A DNA stretch of 64,000 nt from Lentzea jiangxiensis (GCF_900104175.1 NZ_FNIX01000021.1:62001-126000), one strand, 5' to 3'; counted from the first letter of the stretch, positions 8,638-16,965 are shown. Translations and numbers: made by a program. The notes: generated by a model not told the origin, from the letters alone.

Positions 8638-9461
8638 TTCACTCGCTCCCTGATCTCGATCGCGCGCATGGGACACGCGCGCTGTGCCGCACGGGCCTGG
8701 GCGAAGTGCTCCTCGGGCGGCCGGCGGTTGTAGGTCAGGCGGTTGTCCTCGATCAGCTGGAAGACGTCCGGGGCCTCCGCCTGGCAGGTGCCGTAGCGGT
8801 GGCATTTCTCGTTGTTGACGCTCACGTCCATCGCGTCGCCCTCGCCGACACCGGGCTCCTGGCCGCGCTCGGCGTCGAGCATGCCGATGCGGACGAGCAC
8901 CTCGGGGGGCAGGAACCGGGCCAGGGCCAGGGTCGCGGTCGGGACGAGCACGGTGAGGCCGGCGAGCCAGAGGACGGACAGGTTGCCGTTCGCGATGGCG
9001 CCGAACCAGGAGTGAACCACGGTGATGGTCACCGCGATGTAGGCGGTTTGGTGGAACCGCAACCACTTGCGGTAGAAGACTTTGTGCCTCATCGAGGCGA
9101 GCACGGCGATCGCGAGCATGACCTCCAGGCCGAGGATGCCCAGCGCGTGCCGGAACAGGCCGCCGTCGACGAACGGCAGGACGAGCTTGATAGAGCTGAA
9201 GGTACCGGTCTGGATCAGCGTGAAGGCGAACGCGTGGATGCAGCCGAACGCGATCGCCAGCGAGGCGAGCACCATGTGCCCGTTCTTCAGTCCTTCACGG
9301 CCGGTGAGCTTCTCGGCCCACCCGGTCGCGATCAGCACGCCCCAGGACAAGGTCGCGCACATCAGGACGTAAGCCAGCCTGGCAGACAGCTGCGCCATCT
9401 TCTTGACGCCCGCGTCGAACTCCGACGACTGGGCCACCAGGAGCGGAATCTGGCTCGACAA
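8634..9461 (-). CDS. Membrane cytochrome b-like protein fused to a three-Cys ferredoxin
   Basis: About 275 residues. Five hydrophobic helices carry two histidine pairs spaced 13-14 apart (about 62/76 and 137/150), the pattern of ferric-reductase or YedZ-like b-type haem proteins. A C-terminal ferredoxin follows with Cys220-x5-Cys226 and Cys263-Pro, three cysteines, as in [3Fe-4S] ferredoxins. Such a fusion would carry electrons from cytosolic ferredoxin to haem in the membrane and out. The start is inferred: TTG codons at 9464 and 9461 follow a strong GGAGG, whereas the upstream ATG at 9530 lies inside a hairpin. It is coupled to the ferredoxin reductase gene. Confidence 0.82.
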   Translation of the reverse strand: MSSQIPLLVAQSSEFDAGVKKMAQLSARLAYVLMCATLSWGVLIATGWAEKLTGREGLKNGHMVLASLAIAFGCIHAFAFTLIQTGTFSSIKLVLPFVDGGLFRHALGILGLEVMLAIAVLASMRHKVFYRKWLRFHQTAYIAVTITVVHSWFGAIANGNLSVLWLAGLTVLVPTATLALARFLPPEVLVRIGMLDAERGQEPGVGEGDAMDVSVNNEKCHRYGTCQAEAPDVFQLIEDNRLTYNRRPPEEHFAQARAAQRACPMRAIEIRERVK

Positions 9462-9495
9462 CAACTCTTCCTCCGGAAAGAACTTTCTCGCGGGA

Positions 9496-9545
9496 ACCCG
9501 CCCGGCCCTGCGGTGCAGGAGTGGACACATCAGGGCCGGGCGGGT
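9496..9545 (-). promoter_or_regulatory. 15-bp perfect inverted repeat in the leader of the cytochrome-ferredoxin gene
   Basis: ACCCGCCCGGCCCTG (9496-9510) pairs perfectly with 9531-9545 around a 20-base loop. It lies between the DUF4142 stop (9624) and the ribosome site at about 9470. It could terminate the upstream transcript, attenuate the downstream pair, or protect a processed mRNA 3' end. Confidence 0.6.
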
Positions 9546-9623
9546 GGGAACAGGTCCGCGTTGGAGTGCCTCCGACCTTGGGACACCACCTCCGTTTCCC
9601 GTTGTTCACAGGGGTGTTGCACA

Positions 9624-10334
9624 TCACCGCACCGGACGTCGCGGGCGGAGCACTCGGAGCAGGAGGACCGTGAGAACGGCTCCCGCGGCGGTGACCGTGA
9701 GGATCACCCACATGTTCGGCCCCTCGTCCGAGGCCAGGGTCGCGTTGACGATGCCGCCGGCGGGCACGGGCTCGGCGAAGGCCGAGTCACCGGCGATGCC
9801 GGTGCTCTCCAGCAACGTCATGTGCTTCATCACGACGTCGATGCCGGCCTGGGCGAAGCCGCGGATCACGTCGTTGCGCGTCGCCGAGCGGACCTTCGCG
9901 ATGAAGGTGAAGACCTGGCCGTGGGCGGCGCGCAACCGGGCGACGAACGCCTGGTCGAACGCGTCCCCGTCGAGCGCGTTGATCTCCTCCATCCACGACT
10001 GCTGCGCCGGGTTCGGCACGTCCGGGGTGGTGAGCCCGAACTGGGCGGCCGTCTTCTTCGTCAGCGTGTCCAGCATCATGTGGTCGAGCATGATCATCTT
10101 GCCGATCTGCTTGACCCTGGCGTTGGACGCCTTCGTGGCGGTGAGCTCGCCCATGGGCATCTCCCACAGGCCCGCCTGACGCACCTTGTTCAGCAGTTCG
10201 CGGTCGTTCGCGGTCAACGGCCCTGACGGGGTGTCCATCACTCCCCCGGTGTCCGCGGGCTGCGCCGCAGCCGTGGCGGTCAGGCCGGAGAAGAGGAACA
10301 GCAGCGCAAAGACGGTGGCTAGGGCTCTGGTCAT
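9624..10334 (-). CDS. Secreted, membrane-anchored DUF4142 protein
   Basis: A 236-residue protein with a signal peptide (about 1-27, ending ATAAAQ), a helical DUF4142 domain (about 40-180) rich in Met and His (MIMLDHMMLD), and a C-terminal membrane anchor (about 203-226) followed by an Arg-rich tail. DUF4142 is a ferritin-like helical fold of unknown function, found outside the membrane in bacteria. ATG 10334 follows GAGGACC; the longer reading from 10358 would precede the signal peptide. It lies 66 bases after the lipoprotein gene in the same direction, in the putative redox island. Confidence 0.85.
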   Translation of the reverse strand: MTRALATVFALLFLFSGLTATAAAQPADTGGVMDTPSGPLTANDRELLNKVRQAGLWEMPMGELTATKASNARVKQIGKMIMLDHMMLDTLTKKTAAQFGLTTPDVPNPAQQSWMEEINALDGDAFDQAFVARLRAAHGQVFTFIAKVRSATRNDVIRGFAQAGIDVVMKHMTLLESTGIAGDSAFAEPVPAGGIVNATLASDEGPNMWVILTVTAAGAVLTVLLLRVLRPRRPVR

Positions 10335-10400
10335 CGTCTTGTGGTCCTCGTCGTTCAAAGGAAGTCGATAGGGGTGGACGTGTTCGCCTGAGCAGTGGGC

Positions 10401-10997
10401 TCAGTAGCCGGGCGCTGCGGGAGGTGGCGCGGACTGCGGCGTCCGCGCGGCCCCCGAACCGGGGGGCGTGCTCGGCTGACTGCTGCTCCTGCTGTTGTTC
10501 TGCGCCTTGCCACCGGTGATCTTGGCGCCGTTCGGGGCGGTGACCCACCACACGCCGCCCTTCCCCTGCCCCTTCATGTCACCGGCCGTCCTGTCCTCGG
10601 CGTAGGTGTACTGCGGCCAGCCCTGGATGGTGAGCTGCTTGGTGCCGTCGGGCCTGGTCAGGACACCCATGGAGATCGGGTCCACACCGGTCGCCATCGG
10701 CGTCTTGTCCGCGAGCACCGGCTTCCACGCCTTCGCGCACTCGCCCTCGCAGTTCGACTTGGACGGTTTGGGAACGTCCTTGTCGTAGCGGTACAGAGGC
10801 AGTCCGTCGGCGTCGATGACGAACCAGCCCATCTGGTCGGTGTTCGCGATGAAGTACATGTTCATGCCGCCCAGATCGGCGGGTTTCGCCTGCAAGCCGC
10901 CCGTCGCGGCCCCTCCGGGAGGGGTCTGGGTGCTACCGCACGCCGTGAGGCTCACAGCCAGTGCCGCGAGAGCGGTGATGGCTTGACCACGTCGCAT
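10401..10997 (-). CDS. COG4315-type lipoprotein with Yx(FWY)xxD repeats
   Basis: A 198-residue lipoprotein. The lipobox LTAC places the lipidated Cys at residue 20. Two copies of the family motif are visible, YRYDKD (69-74) and YTYAED (130-135), along with the conserved CEGECAKAW with Cys83 and Cys87. The Ser/Pro-rich C-terminus is low complexity. The biochemical role of this family is not established; it is found on the outer face of the membrane in actinobacteria and other bacteria. It is the first gene of a leftward run and is divergent from an ECF sigma factor, with a candidate ECF promoter upstream. Confidence 0.88.
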   Translation of the reverse strand: MRRGQAITALAALAVSLTACGSTQTPPGGAATGGLQAKPADLGGMNMYFIANTDQMGWFVIDADGLPLYRYDKDVPKPSKSNCEGECAKAWKPVLADKTPMATGVDPISMGVLTRPDGTKQLTIQGWPQYTYAEDRTAGDMKGQGKGGVWWVTAPNGAKITGGKAQNNSRSSSQPSTPPGSGAARTPQSAPPPAAPGY

Positions 10998-11029
10998 CGG
11001 CAGGTCCTTTCTCGGCTTGGGTACCGAGG

Positions 11030-11057
11030 AGTACGGACACGATCCGGCAACGGTTCA
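11030..11057 (-). promoter_or_regulatory. Candidate ECF-sigma promoter for the lipoprotein operon
   Basis: On the minus strand TGAACC (11057-11052) is followed after 16 bases by CGTACT (11035-11030). ECF sigma factors of the SigK/SigL kind recognise -35 boxes close to this and -10 boxes beginning CGT. The adjacent sigma gene is the natural candidate to read it. No matching promoter was found before the sigma gene itself. Confidence 0.45.
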
Positions 11058-11111
11058 CGAACTTCGTGAGGAATATTTGCCTCTCGACTTGAGACGGTTG
11101 ATAGGGCAAGG

Positions 11112-11681
11112 ATGTCCCCCGTGGCGCGGCATAGACGTCAACGCGAGTTAGACGAACAATCACCAAGACCGGGGTCTCTCGAGGAAGAGTTGATCCGCCG
11201 GCTGTACGAGGAATTCGGCAGCGCCCTGCTGGGACACTGCATGAGGTTGACGGGCCACGATCGACAGTGGGCCGAGGACATCGTGCAGGAAACCCTGGTC
11301 AGGGCATGGCGCAACGCCGAGAAGCTCGAGCGTGACCCCGTGCTCCTGCGGTCGTGGTTGTTCACGGTGGCAAGGCGGTTGGTCATTGACGACAGGCGTA
11401 AGAGAAGCGTCCGTCCGCAGGAGTTCGAACTGACCCCTTCGGACGAGTCGCCCTCCGGCGGTGAAGAGGACCGCACCCTCGCGGCGATCGTCGTGGCGGA
11501 GGCGATGAACGGTCTCTCCGAGGAACACAGGGAGGCTATTCTCGAAACATATCTGCGGGACCGCACCGTCGGTGAGGCCGCGGCGGCACTGGGTGTGCCT
11601 CCGGGGACGGTCAAGTCGAGGGTGTACTACGCGCTTCGTGCGTTGCGGCGTGCGTTGCACGATCGGGGAGAGACGCGGTGA
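11112..11681 (+). CDS. ECF sigma factor (SigL-like)
   Basis: A 189-residue extracytoplasmic-function sigma factor. Region 2 (about 27-95) has the core-binding AEDIVQETLVRAW and the -10-reading RSWLFTVARRLVIDDRR; region 4 (about 125-185) has the helix pair around VGEAAAALGVPPGTVKSRV. It lacks the extra C-terminal domains of larger ECF groups. The stop overlaps the GTG of the anti-sigma gene by four bases, the usual arrangement. Its sequence style resembles mycobacterial SigL. It probably controls the divergent lipoprotein and redox genes. Confidence 0.93.
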   Translation: MSPVARHRRQRELDEQSPRPGSLEEELIRRLYEEFGSALLGHCMRLTGHDRQWAEDIVQETLVRAWRNAEKLERDPVLLRSWLFTVARRLVIDDRRKRSVRPQEFELTPSDESPSGGEEDRTLAAIVVAEAMNGLSEEHREAILETYLRDRTVGEAAAALGVPPGTVKSRVYYALRALRRALHDRGETR

Positions 11682-12412
11682 CAACGGCACCAGATCACCT
11701 CGACGTAGCCGCCTACGTGCTCGGCATCCTCGATGCCGATGAGGTGGAGGCGTTCGAGAACCACCTGACCGAATGTCGGCGGTGCGCTCTTGACCTGCGC
11801 GACTTCGCGGTGGTGCCGGACCTCATCGACGAGGCCGACGCGGGCGGGATGCTGCGCGGGACAGCTCCGGAACGCCCCGACGGCAAGTCGGTGCGGGTGA
11901 TGCTCGACGCCGTCGCGGCGCGCAGGAAGCGCCGGCGGTGGTTCGTCGCCCAGGGTGTCGCGGCCGCCGCCGCCGGCATCGTGGCGGTGACGGCCGTCGT
12001 GACGACGCTCGTCGTGGGCGGCGGCGACTCGAACCAGGCCGCGCCCGAGAACACCACCCCGACGTCCCAGACGCCGGTGGCGAACAACCGCAACGAAGCT
12101 TCGATGAAGGTCCAGCAGCAGGACCCCGGCAGCGGCGTCTTCACCAAGATCGCCGCGGAGGACACGCCGTCGGGGACGGCGATGGACATCGAGGTGAACG
12201 GGATGACCGGCCCGGGGAGGGGCTCGCTCGTCGCCGTCGGGCGCACGGGCCGCGTCGCGCAGGTCACATCGTGGTTCGCCCCCGAGCCGGTGGCGGGTGA
12301 CTCGAAGACCATCAAGCTGCAGGCGAACGTCGCCATGCGCTGGCACGAGATCGCGACCTTCCGGATCGTCGACGAGAACGGCAAGACGCTGCTCGAAGTC
12401 GTCGCCTCCTGA
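11678..12412 (+). CDS. Zinc anti-sigma factor, membrane-bound
   Basis: A 244-residue anti-sigma factor. The N-terminal zinc-binding motif H-x3-C-x2-C is at His29, Cys33, Cys36, one transmembrane helix lies at about 89-113, and an extracellular beta-rich domain of about 95 residues follows a Thr/Pro/Asn linker. In the family the cytoplasmic end holds the sigma factor until a signal, often thiol oxidation or regulated proteolysis, releases it. The outer domain resembles those of SigK/SigL-type anti-sigma proteins. Coupled to the sigma gene by a GTGA overlap and followed by a terminator. Confidence 0.92.
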   Translation: MTTAPDHLDVAAYVLGILDADEVEAFENHLTECRRCALDLRDFAVVPDLIDEADAGGMLRGTAPERPDGKSVRVMLDAVAARRKRRRWFVAQGVAAAAAGIVAVTAVVTTLVVGGGDSNQAAPENTTPTSQTPVANNRNEASMKVQQQDPGSGVFTKIAAEDTPSGTAMDIEVNGMTGPGRGSLVAVGRTGRVAQVTSWFAPEPVAGDSKTIKLQANVAMRWHEIATFRIVDENGKTLLEVVAS

Positions 12413-12432
12413 CCGAACCCGGCACCAGACCG

Positions 12433-12475
12433 CTGCCCCCGCCGGATCCGTGAGATCCTGGGGGCAGTTGTCGTT
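12433..12475 (+). terminator. Rho-independent terminator after the anti-sigma gene
   Basis: CTGCCCCC (12433-12440) pairs with GGGGGCAG (12460-12467), with an inner GGATC/GATCC stem, and TTGTCGTTTT follows. Confidence 0.8.
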
Positions 12476-12494
12476 TTCGGGGAAGGCTGTCTAC

Positions 12495-12902
12495 GTGGCA
12501 ATTGGCCCGTCAGCGGTCGAGCGCTGGCTCGATCTGTCCACAGAGGAGCTGCGCGCTCAGGTCTCGCGGCTCGTGTCCGCCCGGCTACCGGGTGATCACG
12601 CTGTGTGGCAGGCGATCCGGCGTCATCCAGCACTGGTCCCCCGCATCCGCGGCGTCCTCTCCGGACTCGCGGCCACGGCGGCCGGCAGCAAGGACGAGGC
12701 CATGCAGAAGGTCTGGATCTCCGCGGCGCGCGCCTCCCTCGACCAGACCACTCCACCACCGGTCAAGGCCGTGCGCAAACCGGTGGTTGAAGAAGCTCCC
12801 GCCGAGGAACCCGAACCGGTGATCGACCTGCGGGAGCCCGAGCCGCGGCAGAAGCAGCCCCACAAGGCCATTCCGACCATGCTCTTCCAGGAGCCCAGTT
12901 AG
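12495..12902 (+). CDS. Hypothetical protein, conserved-looking
   Basis: A 135-residue protein with no family I recognise. The first 90 residues are helical and Leu/Arg/Ala-rich; the rest is an acidic Pro/Glu linker ending in a short basic tail. There is no signal peptide or membrane helix. GTG 12495 is preceded by GGGGAAGG and codon bias begins there. It is 14 bases from the DUF1232 gene and probably co-transcribed with it. Confidence 0.7.
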   Translation: MAIGPSAVERWLDLSTEELRAQVSRLVSARLPGDHAVWQAIRRHPALVPRIRGVLSGLAATAAGSKDEAMQKVWISAARASLDQTTPPPVKAVRKPVVEEAPAEEPEPVIDLREPEPRQKQPHKAIPTMLFQEPS

Positions 12903-12916
12903 GAGCGCCCAGCCAG

Positions 12917-13387
12917 ATGGTCGTCTTCGGATCGCTCATCTCGTTGTCAGGTCTGCTGATCCTGCTGCTGCGCGACGCGCCGCTCGGCGGGCTGAGCCCC
13001 GCCGTGGCCGGCTGGGTGATGATCCCGCTCGGCCTGGTGTTCGTCGTGCTGGGCGTCCTGCGCCACCGCCGCAAGCGCGCGCAGGGCGCTCCCAGCCCGG
13101 TCGGCAACCCCGTGCAGCGGCTGAAGGCGCTGCCGCGGCTGTGGAGGACCTGGCGGAGCGGGAAGTACCCGGAGCTGCCGCGCAGCCAGGTCGTGATGTG
13201 GGCGGTGGCGCTGGTCTACCTCGTGTCGCCGATCGACGTCCTGCCGGAGTTCCTCCCCCTGATCGGCGTGACCGACGACGCGGGTGTCCTCGTGTGGCTG
13301 CTCAGCAGCCTCTCGGTGGCGTCGGGGTCATACCTGCGCTGGGAGAAGAACCATGACGACCCTGCGCGCGGGATCGAGGCCGGCTGA
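12917..13387 (+). CDS. YkvA/DUF1232 membrane protein
   Basis: A 156-residue protein with two N-terminal membrane helices (about 5-22 and 30-49), a basic linker and a C-terminal DUF1232 domain marked by LVYLVSPIDVLPEFLPLIG and TDDAGVLVWL. The function of the domain is unknown. The final 60 bases overlap the 3' end of the convergent GNAT gene. Confidence 0.85.
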   Translation: MVVFGSLISLSGLLILLLRDAPLGGLSPAVAGWVMIPLGLVFVVLGVLRHRRKRAQGAPSPVGNPVQRLKALPRLWRTWRSGKYPELPRSQVVMWAVALVYLVSPIDVLPEFLPLIGVTDDAGVLVWLLSSLSVASGSYLRWEKNHDDPARGIEAG

Positions 13388-13819
13388 GGTCTCCCGGCGC
13401 ACGATCTCCGCGAGCCCCGGCGAGACCTCCGTCACGACCTGGAACCCCAGGCGCTCGTAGTAGGGCTGGTTCCACGGCACGTCCCGGAACGTCGTGAGCG
13501 TCACAGCGCGGCCGGGACGGGTGACGTGCTCGATGAGCGCCGCGCCGATCCCCTGGCGCGCGTGGGAGGGGTGCACGCTCACCTGGTGGACGTGCGTCGC
13601 GCCGTCGACGTCGCCGACCGCGATGAACGCCACAGGCACGCCTTCGGCGCCGATGGCCAGCCAGACGTCGTGTCCGGCCAGGTCTTCCAGTGGCATCGGG
13701 GCGCTGTCGGCGATGTCGGACATGCCCACGTCGCGGAAGGGTTCACCGGAGGCTTTTTCGATCTGCTGGACGTACGGCAGTTCGTCTGGTTGGGCGAGAC
13801 GGATCAACACGCCCGTCAT
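13328..13819 (-). CDS. GNAT family N-acetyltransferase
   Basis: A 163-residue acetyltransferase. The acetyl-CoA-binding motif A is visible as VSVHPSHARQGIGAALIEHV, and the late NQPYYERLGF is the typical beta-strand/helix segment around the active-site Tyr. The acceptor is unknown. ATG 13819 gives the standard N-terminus of the fold. It is divergent from the response-regulator gene with 53 bases between and overlaps the DUF1232 gene by 60 bases at its end. Confidence 0.88.
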   Translation of the reverse strand: MTGVLIRLAQPDELPYVQQIEKASGEPFRDVGMSDIADSAPMPLEDLAGHDVWLAIGAEGVPVAFIAVGDVDGATHVHQVSVHPSHARQGIGAALIEHVTRPGRAVTLTTFRDVPWNQPYYERLGFQVVTEVSPGLAEIVRRETSAGLDPARRVVMVLLPAQV

Positions 13820-13872
13820 CCTGGTAGGTCGGACGCGGACCCCGCAGCCCGATAACGTTAAAGTCCGACGTG

Positions 13873-15018
13873 ATGCGAAACAAGACCGTGCGCGTCCTCC
13901 TGGTCGAGGACGACGACGGGGACGCCGTCCTCGTCGAGGCGCTGCTCGAAGAGGCGAGCGCGCCGTTCGTGCTGTCCCGCGCGGAAACGCTGGCGGAGGC
14001 CGAGCGGATGCTCTCCGACGCCGAGTGCGTGCTGCTCGACCTCGGCCTGCCCGACTCGCAGGGCCTCGCCGGACTGCGCCGCCTGCTGGCCAAGCCGAAC
14101 GCACCGGCCATCCTGGTGCTGACGGGTCTCGACGACGAGCGCGAGGGCATCGACGCGGTCGCGGCGGGCGCCGAGGACTACCTCATCAAGGGCAAGGTCG
14201 ACGGCGAGCTGCTGCTGCGCGGCGTCCGGTACGCGGTCGAACGCCGCCGCGCCGAGGACGCCCAGCGCAAGCTGCGCGAGGTCGAACTGCTGGCCTCCGA
14301 GCGGTCGCGCCTCGAACGCGGCCTGCTCCCCCGCGCGCTGCTGCAGAACTCGGACGTGGGCCTCGAGGTCCGCTACCAGCCCGGTGGCCAGCGGATGCTG
14401 CTCGGCGGCGACTTCTACGACGCGGTCGGCATGCCGGACGGCACGGTGCACGCCATCATCGGCGACGTCTGCGGCCACGGCCCGGACGAGGCCGCGCTGG
14501 GCGTCTGCCTGCGGATCGCGTGGCGCGCGCTGGTGCTCGCCGGCGAGCCGGCCGAGAAAGTGCTCAAGACGCTCGACCAGGTGCTCGTCGCCGAACGCCA
14601 CGGCGACGGCATCTTCACCACGGCGTGCATGGTCTCGGTGGCGCCGGACCGGCGTTCGGTGCGCTACTTCCTCGCCGGGCACCCCGAACCGCTGCTGGTG
14701 ACCGGCGAGGAGATCGTCGAACTGCCCCGGTCGAAGGTCGGCGTCCCGCTGGGCGTGCTGCCCGACTACACGTGGGCCGGCGTGGACGTGCCGCTGCCGG
14801 CCGGCTGGTCGCTCGCCTGCTACACCGACGGCCTGATCGAGGGCCGCGTGCCCGACGACGTCGACCGGCTCGGCGTCGAGCGCCTCTGCGAGATCCTCGC
14901 CAGACATCTGCGCAACGGTCCCACCTGGGTGGACCCCGTCATCGCGGAGGTGACGGAGCTCAACGGCGGGCCGCTCGACGACGACGTGGCCATCCTGCTG
15001 CTGAAGGACGGAAAGTGA
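13873..15018 (+). CDS. Response regulator fused to SpoIIE/PP2C-type phosphatase
   Basis: A 381-residue output protein. The receiver domain (about 5-125) has the acidic patch E12-D13-D14, phospho-acceptor Asp56 in LLDLGLP and the conserved Lys in DYLIKGK. A coiled linker leads to a PP2C-like phosphatase with metal-binding GGDFYD, GDVCGHG and a late LDDDVAILL. Such proteins dephosphorylate anti-anti-sigma factors, and phosphorylation of the receiver sets the activity. A GTG lies one codon upstream as an alternative start. The stop overlaps the kinase GTG by four bases, so signal input and output are co-translated. Confidence 0.92.
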   Translation: MRNKTVRVLLVEDDDGDAVLVEALLEEASAPFVLSRAETLAEAERMLSDAECVLLDLGLPDSQGLAGLRRLLAKPNAPAILVLTGLDDEREGIDAVAAGAEDYLIKGKVDGELLLRGVRYAVERRRAEDAQRKLREVELLASERSRLERGLLPRALLQNSDVGLEVRYQPGGQRMLLGGDFYDAVGMPDGTVHAIIGDVCGHGPDEAALGVCLRIAWRALVLAGEPAEKVLKTLDQVLVAERHGDGIFTTACMVSVAPDRRSVRYFLAGHPEPLLVTGEEIVELPRSKVGVPLGVLPDYTWAGVDVPLPAGWSLACYTDGLIEGRVPDDVDRLGVERLCEILARHLRNGPTWVDPVIAEVTELNGGPLDDDVAILLLKDGK

Positions 15019-16532
15019 AGCTGCCGCAATCGATGCCGGCGAGCCGGCTGCTGGCCGGGATCGTGGCGGTCCTGCTGGTCATGACGGCGGTGGTGATCTC
15101 GTCCACGGTCATCGCGCTCGACTCGCTCGGTGGCGCGAGGGCGCGGCAGGTGGACCAGATCGAGCCCGCCGCACGGCGCGCGAACGACCTGAGCCGCGCA
15201 CTGCTCGACCAGGAGACCGGCGTGCGGGGCTTCGTCCTCACCACGCAGGACGACTTCCTGACGCCGTACCTCGAAGGCCAGAAGGCCGAGGAGGAGGCCG
15301 CCCGGGACGTGCGCGCCCTGATCGGCGACCCCGGGGGCCGGGTGGCCCTCATCGAGGACCTGGCCCGGCAGTGGCGCGCGGAGTACGCGACGCTCACGAT
15401 CACCGCCGCGCGGCCCGGACTCACCCCCGGTCCCGGTGGCGACATCGAACGCGGCAAGGTCCTGTTCGACCAGATCCGCACCGAGCTGACCGGCCTGCGG
15501 GGCGACATCCAGGAGCTGGGTCAGCAGACGCGCGAGGAGCTCCGGCACGCGGCGAGCGTGGTGTTGTGGCTGGTCATCGGCATGGGCGTGCTGCTGGTGG
15601 CGGTGATCGGCGGGCTGTCGCTGCTGCTGTACCGGCTGCTGATCGCGCCCCTGGCGGAGCTCGCCGACCACACCCGGCAGGTGGCGTCCGGCGACTTCGA
15701 GCACGAGATCGACGTGGACGGCCCGCGCGAGACCGTGCAGCTCGGCGAGGACGTCAACGCCATGCGCCGGCGGATCGTGCAGGAGCTCGCGACGCTCGAA
15801 ACGGCGAAGACCGAGCTGCAGCGGTCCAACTCCGAGCTGGAGCAGTTCGCCTACGTCGCCTCGCACGACCTGCAGGAACCGTTGCGCAAGGTGGCGTCGT
15901 TCTGCCAGCTGCTGCAACGGCGCTACGGCGGCCAGCTCGACGAGCGGGCCGACCAGTACATCGGCTTCGCGGTGGACGGCGCCAAGCGCATGCAGGTGCT
16001 GATCAACGACCTGCTGGCGTTCTCCCGCGTCGGCCGGATGGCTCGCGAGCAGACCCTGGTCGACCTGAACGTCCTCGTGCAGCAGGTCCTGGACAGCTAC
16101 TCCGACCGCGTCGAGGAGACCGGTGCCCGCGTGGAGATCGTGGACCTGCCCTCCGTGCGCGGTGAGGCGTCCCTGCTCAGCGCGGTCTTCCAGAACCTCA
16201 TCAGCAACGCGCTGAAGTTCAAGGGCACCGAGGCGCCGGTGATCACCCTCGGCGTCGAACGCGACGACGAGATGTGGAAGTTCACGGTCGGGGACAACGG
16301 GATCGGCATCGAGCCGGAGTACGCTGACCGGATCTTCGTCATCTTCCAGCGCCTGCACCCCAAGGACGCCTACCCCGGCACGGGCATCGGACTGGCGATG
16401 TGCCGGAAGATCGTCGAGTACCACGGCGGGACCATCTGGCTGAAGACCGACGTGGACTCCGGAACCACTTTTGAGTTCACGCTGCCCGTGGTACCCGAGC
16501 TCGTCGCCCAACCCGAGGAAGTACATGTCTGA
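15015..16532 (+). CDS. CHASE3-HAMP sensor histidine kinase
   Basis: A 505-residue membrane kinase. Two membrane helices (about 13-35 and 183-207) enclose an extracytoplasmic CHASE3 domain (about 40-175; DQETGVRGFVLT is its hallmark). A HAMP domain, a coiled coil and the HisKA box with His284 in ASHDLQEPLRK follow. The ATPase has an N-box NLISNALKF, DNGIGI and GTGIGLAMC. Phytochrome-like kinases of this subgroup usually pair with Rcp1-type single-domain regulators, exactly what follows. Ligand unknown. Confidence 0.93.
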   Translation: MKLPQSMPASRLLAGIVAVLLVMTAVVISSTVIALDSLGGARARQVDQIEPAARRANDLSRALLDQETGVRGFVLTTQDDFLTPYLEGQKAEEEAARDVRALIGDPGGRVALIEDLARQWRAEYATLTITAARPGLTPGPGGDIERGKVLFDQIRTELTGLRGDIQELGQQTREELRHAASVVLWLVIGMGVLLVAVIGGLSLLLYRLLIAPLAELADHTRQVASGDFEHEIDVDGPRETVQLGEDVNAMRRRIVQELATLETAKTELQRSNSELEQFAYVASHDLQEPLRKVASFCQLLQRRYGGQLDERADQYIGFAVDGAKRMQVLINDLLAFSRVGRMAREQTLVDLNVLVQQVLDSYSDRVEETGARVEIVDLPSVRGEASLLSAVFQNLISNALKFKGTEAPVITLGVERDDEMWKFTVGDNGIGIEPEYADRIFVIFQRLHPKDAYPGTGIGLAMCRKIVEYHGGTIWLKTDVDSGTTFEFTLPVVPELVAQPEEVHV

Positions 16533-16965
16533 TTCACCGCTGAACGTGATCGACGTCCTGCTCGTCGAGGACGACCCCGGCGACGCCCTCATGACCCAGG
16601 AGGCGTTCGAGCACCACAAGATCCGCAACATGCTGCACGTGGTGAAGGACGGCGTCGAGGCGCTCGAGTTCCTGCGCCGCGAGGGCCAGTACGCCAACGC
16701 GCCGCGGCCGGGCCTGATCCTGCTGGACCTGAACCTGCCCCGCAAGGACGGCCGCGAGGTGCTGAGCGAGGTCAAGGCGGACGCCGAGCTGCGCTCCATC
16801 CCCGTCGTGGTGCTGACCACCTCGGAGGCCGAGGAGGACATCCTGCGCAGCTACAGCCTGTACGCGAACGCCTACGTCACCAAGCCGGTGGACTTCGACC
16901 GGTTCATCGAGGTCGTCCGCCAGATCGACGACTTCTTCGTCACCGTGGTGAAGCTGCCCCGCTGA
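16525..16965 (+). CDS. Single-domain Rcp1-like response regulator
   Basis: A 146-residue stand-alone receiver. Acidic residues lie in VEDDPGDA, the phospho-acceptor is Asp68 in LLDLNLPRKDG, and the Lys is in YVTKP. The insert after the second helix (FLRREGQYANAPRPG) is typical of Rcp1-like regulators. With no output domain it probably acts as a phosphate shuttle or sink between the kinase and the receiver-phosphatase upstream. It overlaps the kinase gene by eight bases and the convergent zinc-finger gene by 26. Confidence 0.92.
   Translation: MSDSPLNVIDVLLVEDDPGDALMTQEAFEHHKIRNMLHVVKDGVEALEFLRREGQYANAPRPGLILLDLNLPRKDGREVLSEVKADAELRSIPVVVLTTSEAEEDILRSYSLYANAYVTKPVDFDRFIEVVRQIDDFFVTVVKLPR

Noticed and set aside
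7258..9066. A longer N-terminus for the ferredoxin reductase
   Set aside because: The extra 143 residues are the out-of-frame cytochrome-ferredoxin gene; the FAD motif begins right after the GTG at 8637.
13494..16532. A single 1012-residue reading frame across the GNAT, phosphatase and kinase genes
   Set aside because: Only its last half (from 15015) is a real protein; the first part is the wrong frame of two other genes.
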